NCBI GenBank assembly: GCA_035938215.1
Contig: DASZHC010000130.1
Coordinates: forward strand, 1-5,642
Source: DASZHC01 sp035938215
GTDB lineage: Bacteria; Verrucomicrobiota; Verrucomicrobiia; Chthoniobacterales; JAFAMB01
Length of the DNA stretch: 5,642 nt
Reading direction: 5' to 3'
Shown here: positions 1 to 5,411 of the stretch, piece by piece
How positions within the stretch are numbered: the stretch's first letter is position 1
Layout of the letters: every line of letters starts with the position of its first letter
Position numbers and translations under genes: made by a program
The notes under the pieces: model-generated
Database searches by the model: none
The model's input: only the letters and a program-made list of their open reading frames with translations
Told to the model about the DNA's origin: nothing

Positions 1-1
1 A

Positions 2-376
2 ATAGTTTGCAACCGGTCCTTTCACATTTTAGTCAAACTTTTTCTTATCGGGCACGTGCGCGATATTTCTAACAATCTTAAGTTATATCGGTCCGATATT
101 CTAAAAGAACTCGAGATTGAGGAACCTCATTTCGCTGCCAACGTCGAAACCGGGCTGAAGCCGTTGCTGGCGGGCTACGATATCGAAGAGGTGCCAATCT
201 CATGGATCAATCGAACGGTTGATATGTGGAGCTCCTCTTTTCGAATCGTTGACGCTGCCCCGAATTATTTTCGGATTCTGGTTCGGACGATCTGGAATGC
301 GCGGCGCAAAGGGAATCGGTTAAAAAGGGGAATAAAGCCGAAGTCGGGGGACACAAGGTCATGCTCAAAAATGTAA
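2..376 (+). CDS. Family 2 glycosyltransferase, C-terminal part (5' end outside window)
   Basis: The frame is open from the first bases, so this is the last 124 residues of a longer protein. A GTG at 56 is internal and not a credible start. Seen: VRDISNNLKLYRSDIL (fragment residues 19-34), then GYDIEEVPISWINR (58-71) and SSSFRI (77-82). This matches the end of the GT2 domain in dolichyl-phosphate-mannose-synthase-like enzymes, where a D..S..K.YR motif is followed by EVPI.W..R and G.SSF. Such enzymes transfer a sugar from a nucleotide donor to a lipid or glycan acceptor at the inner face of the membrane. The catalytic DxD region lies outside the window. The tail is basic (RRKGNRLKRGIKPK), and no C-terminal membrane segments are visible. 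The stop at 374-376 lies inside the next gene, a 16-bp overlap that suggests translational coupling. The family is fairly sure; the substrate is unknown. Confidence 0.85.
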   Translation: MVCNRSFHILVKLFLIGHVRDISNNLKLYRSDILKELEIEEPHFAANVETGLKPLLAGYDIEEVPISWINRTVDMWSSSFRIVDAAPNYFRILVRTIWNARRKGNRLKRGIKPKSGDTRSCSKM

Positions 377-1257
377 GTGAGTGTCCCATTTGCCGAAGTA
401 CTAACCTCGCCACACACATCGACGCGCCAGAAGATATCGAATTGAACGAATCCTCGCTTGGCTCGTCCCGAATTGCGGTCTCCCATGGGCGGATCTTGCG
501 ATGCAAAGATTGCAGGTTTGGCTTTGCGGTAGCGAGTCTCACCGAAGAACAGCTCACCGAGCTCTACCGCAAACTCGACGATAAAGTCTACGAAGCTGAG
601 AGGAGAGGTCGCGACAAGACGGCCTTCCAGCATCTTAAAATTGTCAGTCGTTATGTTGGTTCCGGCCGACTCCTCGATGTCGGTTGCGCGTCGGGAGCGT
701 TCTTGAGCCATTGCGCTCAGGCTGGCTGGAAGGTGGCTGGTGTGGAACCAGCACGTGGCCTGTGCGCGAGAGCCAGGACAATCCTGGGCGGACATGGTGA
801 AGTTTACTGCGCAACGCTGCAAAAGGCGGCGTTGCCCGAGTCGTCTTTCGATGTCGTGACGCTTTGGGATGTGCTCGAGCACGTTACCGATCCAGTCCAA
901 TTCGTCCGGCTCTGCACTGCGCTGCTAAAACCAGGCGGATATCTGTTTGCCAATGTGCCAGATCTGGACAGCTTTCAGGCGCGCGTAATGGGGCGACGGT
1001 GGCCCTTATTGTTGCCGGAGCATTTCAATTATTTTACTCGTGAGAGCTTAGAACTTTGCGGGAAGAAAGCTGGCCTTAACCTGCGAGCTTTCGGTCGACG
1101 TCCAGCTTTTTTTTCCCTGGACTATTTTCTGTACAGGCTGTGGCAGCACGAAATTCCTGGATCCACAATAGCACGGACGTTGGCGAAAAAGCTCAGAGCC
1201 GATCTGCTGTTGATTCCCGTTCACCTTGGGGAGACGTATGGTGTCTGGGTGCGATGA
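361..1257 (+). CDS. Class I SAM-dependent methyltransferase with N-terminal CxxC/CxxC motif
   Basis: This is a complete 298-residue protein. Seen: C8PIC11 and C48KDC51 form a likely zinc-knuckle, followed by a helical linker. SAM motif I is LLDVGCASG (104-112), the acidic end of beta-2 is E129, then LWDVLEHVTDP (168-178), LLKPGGYLFANVPD (188-201) and PEHFNYFT (219-226). This order is typical of Methyltransf_23-type enzymes, many of which sit in polysaccharide and O-antigen clusters and methylate sugar or lipid intermediates in the cytoplasm. The length is normal for the group, and the end (IPVHLGETYGVWVR) resembles the usual final beta strand, so the protein looks intact. The ATG at 361 is favoured because it precedes the CxxC motif directly and overlaps the upstream glycosyltransferase gene; a G-rich stretch at 346-351 may serve as a weak ribosome binding site. 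The target is unknown; action on the neighbouring glycosyltransferase's product is inference. Confidence 0.9.
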   Translation: MLKNVSECPICRSTNLATHIDAPEDIELNESSLGSSRIAVSHGRILRCKDCRFGFAVASLTEEQLTELYRKLDDKVYEAERRGRDKTAFQHLKIVSRYVGSGRLLDVGCASGAFLSHCAQAGWKVAGVEPARGLCARARTILGGHGEVYCATLQKAALPESSFDVVTLWDVLEHVTDPVQFVRLCTALLKPGGYLFANVPDLDSFQARVMGRRWPLLLPEHFNYFTRESLELCGKKAGLNLRAFGRRPAFFSLDYFLYRLWQHEIPGSTIARTLAKKLRADLLLIPVHLGETYGVWVR

Positions 1258-1432
1258 TCCGCAACCGATACGCCATCCATTATCCGCACGTTCTCCAAAT
1301 GCAAAAATCGTGGCAGCCGCCATTCATCGTAGCACCTAAATTCGTATATTGGCTCGCTCCCGGATGGATCACGCGGTCCGACCCTCTGCAGTCCAAGCTG
1401 CTCTTCCTTGCCGAACCCCGCGCCGAGGATAA

Positions 1433-2185
1433 TCAAGCCGAGTAGCGGCGATCTTCGAACAATGTCAAATTTGAGCGGTCCAACACCAGATCGAACTGCC
1501 AGAACGCGTAGTCTAACGGCCGGCAGACAAGGTTGAATGTCTTCACATCGTCGCGGTCTGCCTTGCCTTCAACCGCTCAAAAGTCGCCGGAAAAGGCTCA
1601 AAAGAATAAACCCGGTAACCCGAATCGGAAACGACCTGGGTAAAGTCGCGCACGTTTGCGCCGACATCCAGGAGTACCCGGTTCGGTAGAAAGTTGTACA
1701 AAAAGGCAACTAGATAAGATAGTATTCCGGTTCGGAATGAGCGAAATGTTCTTCCGGCAGCCAGGGCTCGGAAATTGCGAGCCGCTCATGAAACCGTTGA
1801 TCGAATGACTTGAACTGTTCACCGAGCCGCTCATCGAAGGATTACTAGGGGTCTTAGTCTATCAAAATGTTCTTCGAGTTTCCGCAGGTGGTCTTCCGTA
1901 CGCCGGGTTCGGGCATGAATGTTATTGCTCGATTCGGTCAGCATTTCGATCCGTTGAGAGATCGCTATCAGCTTAGTTAGGCGCAAGATCATTGATTGTC
2001 GCTGTGGCGGCCTGGGTCGCTGACACGGTGCCTTGGATTGTTGTCGTCAGTTGACCAATGATCGGAGCGAGGAATTCGAGACCCTCCCGCTTGCCCTGCG
2101 CGAGATCGGGTTTCCGGGGCAAAGCGTCGATGGCTGATGCGCGCTGGGCGACTGCGGTCGCTTTGCGCTAGGGACTTTTTGACAT
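1433..2185 (-). pseudogene. Decayed FkbM-like methyltransferase with N-terminal coiled coil
   Basis: No intact frame exists, but consecutive minus-strand frames splice into one recognisable protein. From an ATG at 2185 there is an in-frame TAG at 2170-2168. The frame then reads a helical region to a stop at 1975-1973, shifts to LIAISQRIEMLTESSN and TEDHLRKLEEHFDRL (about 1970-1840), and shifts again to PWLPEEHFAHSEPEYYL (about 1775-1718). After a TAG at 1712-1710 a further shift gives FLYNFLPNRVLLDVGANVRD and YRVYSFEPFPATFERLKA (about 1705-1565). LLDVGAN plus the FEP motif is the SAM-binding signature of FkbM (Methyltransf_21) proteins. Another shift near 1550 gives DDVKTFNLVC. The C-terminal K.D.EG motif was not found. 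Further minus-strand open sequence continues to about 1221 (for example EWRLPRFLHLENVRIMDG), but I cannot place it in this family. It lies about 50 bp downstream of the minus-strand glycosyltransferase and was probably once in one operon with it. Confidence 0.75.
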
Positions 2186-2237
2186 TGTGACGAGGTCCCT
2201 GCTGATTTACTCGTGAAGCATTGTCGCGGATCCGGTA

Positions 2238-3485
2238 TCACTCGGGATTCGAATCGCTTGAGCGAAAGAGCTCAAAAACTTTCTCGTACCGATCATCTAA
2301 TGGCTTGCCAAGTTGAACTGAGCGCCAAATCCATTCGCTGATCGGCTCGCTCTCAAATGTCGGCGCCAGCTGAGCCGCTTTCCGCCGGATCCTCGCTGTC
2401 GTCTTTGCGTTCGTCACCTCTGACACCGCTGCTCGAAATTCGCCTGTTCTGTACGGAGAGACGGCACCGAGCTCTAACCTGGTAACGAATTGGCCGGCCG
2501 CGGTTTCGGGATCACCCAAGACCACGATTGGCAGATGGGCTGTGGTCAGCATGTAAATCAACCTGGAAGGAAGGCTGGCGCGAAACAGCCAGTCGTGCTC
2601 GATCATCCCACACATGTTGCCACTCGGCAAAATTGCGTAGTCGAATTGTCGAAGTGCTCGCACGAGCTCGTCCTCCGCCACAGTTCCGTGGAGTATGATT
2701 CCTTCTTTGAAAAGTTCTGCTGGATCAAGTTGGATGAAGGGCTTTCCAGCGTTACCAAACCACTCTACGGTCATCCCGGAAGCTTTGACCAATTCTCGAA
2801 GCTGCTGCAACATCTCCTGGCTCCACACGTTGCCGATAATCACGCCTTTGGGCGTCTGATTGTTGGGCGGCGGAAAATCAACAGGGGCGAAAAGGCGCCG
2901 GCTATTTGCCGGTGGAATAATCCAAACCGGCAGACCATATTTTTGATTGAAACCAGAGCGGAGCGCCTCCGAAATGGCAAAGCGCATCGCGGAACGCTCC
3001 AGCAACATCTTCATCAGCGGATCAGGGATTCCCTGTAAGAACAGGTTCTGGTCATCCATGATATAGGTCACCAATGGGACTCTCGTGAGCTTCGCGGCCA
3101 CGATGGCGGATAGAGCGTCATCCGGGTAAAAAGGAACGCAGAGGATGCGCTTCACATCATGACCGTGGAGCAGCGCTGCCACCTTGCGCTCGGCGACTTC
3201 GAGCTCCAGCTCGGGATGAGGCATGTGATAGGCAACAGTGCCCAGGCTCTGGGTGTCGAAATGATTTCGGGAATAAAGTACAAACAGCGCTCGCTCATCC
3301 TTAAAGATCTTGCCTAATAACGCGCCGGTGCCATGCCGGTCACAGATTTCGGAATGTGTGATTACGAGTGTCGCATCTCTAAGGCGAGTTGGTGATGGCC
3401 GCGTCTCAACCGGGTTTATTACTATTGGCTTGAAATTAGGTGCTTCCACCGTCTTCTTGCGGCGCTTCAAAAACGAAAAAATCAT
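2238..3485 (-). CDS. GT-B fold glycosyltransferase (group 1-like)
   Basis: This is a complete 415-residue protein. Seen: a basic N-terminus (KRRKK), then a beta strand and loop LVITHSEICDRHGTGALL (about 40-57), where the GTG loop is like the N-terminal nucleotide-sugar glycosyltransferase loop. LCVPFYPDDA (115-124) and the strand VPLVTYIMDDQNLF (136-149) follow. The second Rossmann half begins near GVIIGNVW (214-221). Later come FDYAILPSG (281-289), FRASLPSRLIYMLTTAHLPIVV (301-322, in the position of the SLPSKL..YL..G.P segment) and VTRLELGAVSP (335-344). These fit a GT4-like GT-B enzyme, although the usual E(x7)E donor motif is only loosely present, so the exact family is uncertain. No signal peptide or membrane segment is seen, so it is probably cytoplasmic or membrane-associated. 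The ATG at 3485 has only a poor ribosome binding site (CCGTAAG). A perfect palindrome lies 43-60 bp upstream. The likely role, transfer of one sugar during surface-glycan assembly, is inferred from context. Confidence 0.75.
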   Translation of the reverse strand: MIFSFLKRRKKTVEAPNFKPIVINPVETRPSPTRLRDATLVITHSEICDRHGTGALLGKIFKDERALFVLYSRNHFDTQSLGTVAYHMPHPELELEVAERKVAALLHGHDVKRILCVPFYPDDALSAIVAAKLTRVPLVTYIMDDQNLFLQGIPDPLMKMLLERSAMRFAISEALRSGFNQKYGLPVWIIPPANSRRLFAPVDFPPPNNQTPKGVIIGNVWSQEMLQQLRELVKASGMTVEWFGNAGKPFIQLDPAELFKEGIILHGTVAEDELVRALRQFDYAILPSGNMCGMIEHDWLFRASLPSRLIYMLTTAHLPIVVLGDPETAAGQFVTRLELGAVSPYRTGEFRAAVSEVTNAKTTARIRRKAAQLAPTFESEPISEWIWRSVQLGKPLDDRYEKVFELFRSSDSNPE

Positions 3486-3527
3486 CTTACGGAATTTTTT
3501 GTTTGGCTCTACGGTGGACCGCGAATA

Positions 3528-3545
3528 TCAGGATGAACATCCTGA
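3528..3545. promoter_or_regulatory. 18-bp perfect palindrome upstream of the glycosyltransferase gene
   Basis: TCAGGATG-AA-CATCCTGA is two perfectly complementary 8-bp arms around 2 bases, 43-60 bp upstream of the minus-strand start at 3485. On the minus strand a TTGACG hexamer (3566-3561) lies upstream of it, with the palindrome about where a -10 box would be, although the -10 match itself is poor. The 2-base centre suits a dimeric regulator's operator better than an RNA hairpin. The regulatory role is inference. Confidence 0.35.
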
Positions 3546-3583
3546 GAGTTTGTTCGATCGCGTCAACTAATTAATGAATAAGA

Positions 3584-3594
3584 GCGGTCACCGC
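3584..3594. other. Short palindrome GCGGTCACCGC
   Basis: Perfect 5-bp arms surround one central base, about 100 bp upstream of the minus-strand glycosyltransferase start and 40 bp beyond the larger palindrome. It could be a second protein-binding site or chance; nothing else supports a role. Confidence 0.2.
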
Positions 3595-3932
3595 CCTTGA
3601 ATCCAGCAATAAGTCTCGGAATTACGTTTCAAAAAATCGCCCATAACAACATTTCAAAACGCGCAAGTTGGGTTCGCGGCAAACTGAGGATTCAGTTCTA
3701 GCGAGGCTACACCTAGAACGGCAAGATCAAGGATCTCAGGGTCGCATTGGGAGCAGCGGCGATTGGGGGAGCGGCTTCGCTCTTGCGGGACCGAAATTTT
3801 GTTAAAGGTCCGGGGTATTGCCCCGCGCGTGATCGGCATATTGGATTTGGGTTTTTGATTCGTGCGTGGATTGAAGTGGTGTAGGAATCCGGTACCTTTA
3901 GGATCCCCGGTCCCGCCGTTGATACATCGGTG
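3595..3932. other. Intergenic stretch without a recognisable gene
   Basis: The frames here give no convincing protein. The longest plus-strand stretch reads KIKDLRVALGAAAIGGAASLL and onward to a stop near 3883. It has no credible start signal and I do not recognise a family, so it may be a gene remnant or a chance frame. A small GC hairpin (CGGGG-tattg-CCCCG, 3811-3825) has no T-tract on either side and is a weak terminator candidate at best. I see no RNA gene. Confidence 0.3.
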
Positions 3933-3933
3933 C

Positions 3934-3966
3934 TAGTGCCCTGTCCCCGAAATAGCATGTATTTTG
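3934..3966 (+). repeat. Left terminal inverted repeat of the foldback element
   Basis: It begins TAGTGCCCTGTCCCCGAAAT and ends TGTATTTTG. Compared with the reverse complement of 4178-4210, it differs only at three transitions (C/T at position 6, G/A at positions 22 and 26). The high match shows the two ends are either recently shared or under constraint. Confidence 0.8.
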
Positions 3967-3990
3967 TTCCGATCAAAATGGGCCGTCGAC

Positions 3991-4044
3991 AAGGCGCGAG
4001 GAGCGGAGCATATCTCAATGGATACGTGACCGACGAGCAACGCC
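3991..4044 (+). repeat. Core hairpin unit, copy 1
   Basis: This 54-bp core has an inverted counterpart at 4101-4153. The two share AAGGCGCGA, CATATCT, AAT, ATACG and GAGCAACGC at matching spacing. The core is itself a weak hairpin (GGCG/CGCC, CGG/CCG, TATC/GATA). It is flanked by complementary stem arms 3971-3990 and 4045-4064, which match at 18 of 20 positions (AAAATGGGCC/GGCCCATTTT). Confidence 0.65.
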
Positions 4045-4100
4045 GTCGCCGGCCCATTTTCATCGCAACCCTTCGGGCCGGAGCCAGTTGGCCGTTTTTC

Positions 4101-4153
4101 CGCGTTGCTCTCTCGGCCCGTATGATTCAGATATGGGCGCTCGTTCGCGCCTT
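4101..4153 (-). repeat. Core hairpin unit, copy 2 (inverted)
   Basis: This is the inverted copy of the core at 3991-4044. It forms its own apical stem (GCCCGTAT with ATATGGGC, one mismatch) where copy 1 uses different bases. It is flanked by arms 4077-4100 and 4154-4178 (AGCCAGTTGGC...GTTTTTC and complement), nearly perfectly paired with one bulge and one mismatch, and unrelated in sequence to copy 1's arms. Confidence 0.65.
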
Positions 4154-4177
4154 GAAAAACAGCCAACTGGCTTCCGG

Positions 4178-4210
4178 CAAAATATATGTTATTTCGGGGA
4201 CAGGACACTA
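4178..4210 (-). repeat. Right terminal inverted repeat of the foldback element
   Basis: This is the reverse-complement partner of 3934-3966, ending GGGGACAGGACACTA. It shares one base with the end of stem arm b'. Its outer end lies 17 bp past the stop codon of the minus-strand FkbM gene, so transcripts of that gene would run directly into the foldback. Confidence 0.8.
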
Positions 4211-4227
4211 GATTCCTTTCAACGAGC

Positions 4228-4941
4228 TTACGTGAAATTTTCATTCACGAAGGATGCGTCGATTGAATAGAGCGCACCGGTATCGGTTCGGAATTGCGTT
4301 CCCAGGTCGAAGAGCCGGAAACGCAACGGTCGCAGAAATACCATCAGGTCCACGAGCAGCGGAATCTTGCCCCCATAGGCCTGCATGATCCATGTCTCCA
4401 GATGGAGAACGCGAACGCTTGGAAGCGTTCCGATAGCGCCCTTGAGCGCCGCCAATTCACCGGCCTGGATGTCCATCTTGATCAAGTCCGGCGGCGGAAT
4501 CGCGCCTTCCTTGATAAGGCTGTCAATCGTCCTCATCGGCACCGTAATTGGCATCGCGAAGTTTCCTTCCTGCCAATCGACAGTCGTTGATCCTTGCGGG
4601 TCGGGGTGCACATGGAAGGTCACCGGTCCGTCTCTTTCGCCGATAGCGATGGGAAAAAGCTTAAGCTGCTCATGACTATCCAGGGTTGCCAGCATTTCAT
4701 CGGTGTATGCCGTGCCGGGCTCAAATAGAAACACCGTGGCGCCAGGGAAAATTTTCACGATCTCCCGTGTCCACCTCCCGTTCGACGCACCGACATCAAG
4801 GATCACCGGACGCTCGGGCAATCTCGGTTTCAGGAGCCGAAGAATGCGTACATCCTGCTCGAACTCTTGCATGCGGCGACAATAGCAGTGCGATACCTGA
4901 AGTAAATGTTCAAAACGGTCAACTTGCAGGCTAGCGCGCAA
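4228..4941 (-). CDS. FkbM-family SAM-dependent methyltransferase
   Basis: This is a complete protein of up to 237 residues. Seen: motif I VILDVGASNGRW (46-57), FLFEP (71-75) at the end of beta-2, then PMRTIDSLI (135-143) and LIKMDIQAGELAALKGA (153-169). The last is the position of the family's K.D.EG.E..VL.G motif; here QAGE replaces the usual EGxE or QGAE, a tolerable variant. FkbM proteins are usually O-methyltransferases, acting on sugar hydroxyls in glycan clusters or on macrolides. No signal peptide or membrane segment is visible. The longest frame starts at a TTG (4941), bounded by a stop just upstream. An ATG at codon 24 (4872) would give 214 residues and still keep the whole SAM fold; neither start has a good ribosome binding site, so the start is open. 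It ends with TAA at 4228-4230, almost touching the foldback element. It is divergent from the gene at 5196. A decayed relative sits at 1433-2185. Confidence 0.85.
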   Translation of the reverse strand: MRASLQVDRFEHLLQVSHCYCRRMQEFEQDVRILRLLKPRLPERPVILDVGASNGRWTREIVKIFPGATVFLFEPGTAYTDEMLATLDSHEQLKLFPIAIGERDGPVTFHVHPDPQGSTTVDWQEGNFAMPITVPMRTIDSLIKEGAIPPPDLIKMDIQAGELAALKGAIGTLPSVRVLHLETWIMQAYGGKIPLLVDLMVFLRPLRFRLFDLGTQFRTDTGALYSIDASFVNENFT

Positions 4942-4959
4942 AAATCACATGCTGGGAGA

Positions 4960-5052
4960 AGCGTAGGTAGGGGCGGATCTCCGAGCCGCCCGTCGAGAAA
5001 CGGGCCGCCATCCGGGAACCGGCCGGCTCGGAGATCCGGCCCTACCTACGCT
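4960..5052. repeat. Long intergenic inverted repeat (93-bp hairpin)
   Basis: The left arm 4960-4991 and right arm 5021-5052 pair at 30 of 32 positions (AGCGTAGGTAGGG.CGGATCT on the left). The 29-base loop region helps form an inner hairpin, CCCGT-cgagaa-ACGGG (4989-5004). The flanking genes are divergent, so a terminator is not expected here. A REP-like or small mobile repeat is more likely. From memory, similar GTAGGG...GGATCTCCGAGCC hairpins are scattered in soil Verrucomicrobiota genomes; I cannot verify this here. Confidence 0.8.
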
Positions 5053-5080
5053 AGTACGGACACCACCCGTCGATAAATGG

Positions 5081-5116
5081 GTTGACAGAGGATAGATTAT
5101 TTGAATCTTTGTCAAC
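5081..5116. promoter_or_regulatory. Inverted repeat around a TTGACA box, upstream of the 5196 gene
   Basis: GTTGACA (5081-5087) and TGTCAAC (5110-5116) are perfect inverted 7-mers 22 bp apart. An inner pair AGATT-atttg-AATCT (5092-5106) nests between them. TTGACA at 5082-5087 matches a -35 consensus, but no good -10 box stands 16-18 bp downstream (ATCTTT at 5105). It may be an operator or a leader hairpin in the divergent spacer. A regulatory role is unproven. Confidence 0.3.
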
Positions 5117-5195
5117 TCGCAGCCGGAAAAGCGAAAGCACGGATTAAACTGGTTACGGGTCAAACTGGTAATCTAATCTACTGGGTACGCAGGAC

Positions 5196-5411
5196 ATGGC
5201 CGTCGACATTTTTCCTATAGCTCCGAGCGAGCCGCTTGAACTTACCGGACAATGGTACACCAGTGCTGCCGCAGAGGAGGTAAGGCACGAGCATTACCAT
5301 CGTTATTTGTTTGCTTTGCAGTTCTGCGATAAAGAGGAGGTATTAGATGTCGGATCGGATGAAGGGCACGGCGGTGCAGCAGCTTGGAGTTGCATCAAAC
5401 ACTCGAGATGA
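5196..5411 (+). pseudogene. N-terminal fragment of a class I methyltransferase, frame lost in motif I
   Basis: The frame encodes 71 residues. FPIAPSEPLELTG (6-18) and RHEHYHRYLFALQFC (30-44) lead into VLDVGSDEGHGG (49-60), the SAM-binding motif I. That is the usual N-terminus of cluster methyltransferases of roughly 250 residues. Right after motif I the frame degrades (AAAWSCIKHSR) and stops at 5411, so the rest of the Rossmann fold is missing and the product cannot be an active methyltransferase. The plus-one frame continues with a coiled coil of the kind fused to such enzymes, which points to a frameshift combined with an internal deletion. The ATG at 5196 has little ribosome binding site support (AGGA too close), but the conserved N-terminus starts right there. 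A sequencing or assembly error is possible for a single shift, but it would not restore the missing domain. Confidence 0.65.
5335..5340 (+). promoter_or_regulatory. Strong Shine-Dalgarno inside the broken methyltransferase frame
   Basis: AGGAGG stands 6 bases before the ATG at 5347. It arises within the codons for KEEV, and no other start in the window has so good a site. It makes translation of the overlapping coiled-coil frame plausible. Confidence 0.5.

Larger units (their letters stand above)
3933..4211. mobile_element. 279-bp MITE-like foldback element with two inverted hairpin units
   Basis: The element is bounded by terminal inverted repeats. The left copy (3934-3966, TAGTGCCCTGTCCCC...) and the right copy (4178-4210) match at 30 of 33 positions after reverse complementing. 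Both ends sit on CTAG (3933-3936 and 4208-4211), which may be a 4-bp target duplication or simply part of the repeat. Inside are two units in opposite orientation. Unit 1 is stem a (3971-3990), core (3991-4044) and stem a' (4045-4064). Unit 2 is stem b (4077-4100), inverted core (4101-4153) and stem b' (4154-4178). It has no transposase frame; the short frames crossing it are by-products of the inverted repeats. This suits a non-autonomous element moved in trans by an enzyme encoded elsewhere. I cannot name the family. Confidence 0.75.

Noticed and set aside
56..376. Independent small gene starting at the GTG at 56
   Set aside because: The frame is open to the window edge and the preceding residues continue the GT2 domain, so this is an internal codon of a truncated larger gene.
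265..900. Long minus-strand open frame of 211 codons
   Set aside because: It lies mostly opposite the methyltransferase at 361-1257, which has clear SAM motifs. The antisense translation has no recognisable domain.
2490..3038. Plus-strand open frame of 182 codons
   Set aside because: It lies wholly antisense to the GT-B glycosyltransferase, whose motifs are readable, and its own translation is not family-like.
3811..3825. GC hairpin CGGGG-tattg-CCCCG as a terminator
   Set aside because: The stem is only 5 bp and no T-tract follows on either strand, so a terminator call is not supported.
3933..4211. CRISPR array or tandem repeat
   Set aside because: There are only two core copies, in inverted orientation with paired flanks; there are no regularly spaced direct repeats.
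3930..4244. Short open frames on both strands across the foldback element
   Set aside because: They are explained by the inverted repeats: both strands give near-identical ends (PCPRNSMYF / SCPRNNIYF), as expected of a palindrome and not of a gene.
4294..4934. Several plus-strand frames opposite the FkbM gene
   Set aside because: The minus-strand frame carries the full set of FkbM motifs; the plus-strand ones are shadows.
4945..5163. Minus-strand frame of 72 codons across the 93-bp hairpin
   Set aside because: The arginine- and proline-rich translation comes from the GC-rich repeat arms; there is no start signal or family resemblance.
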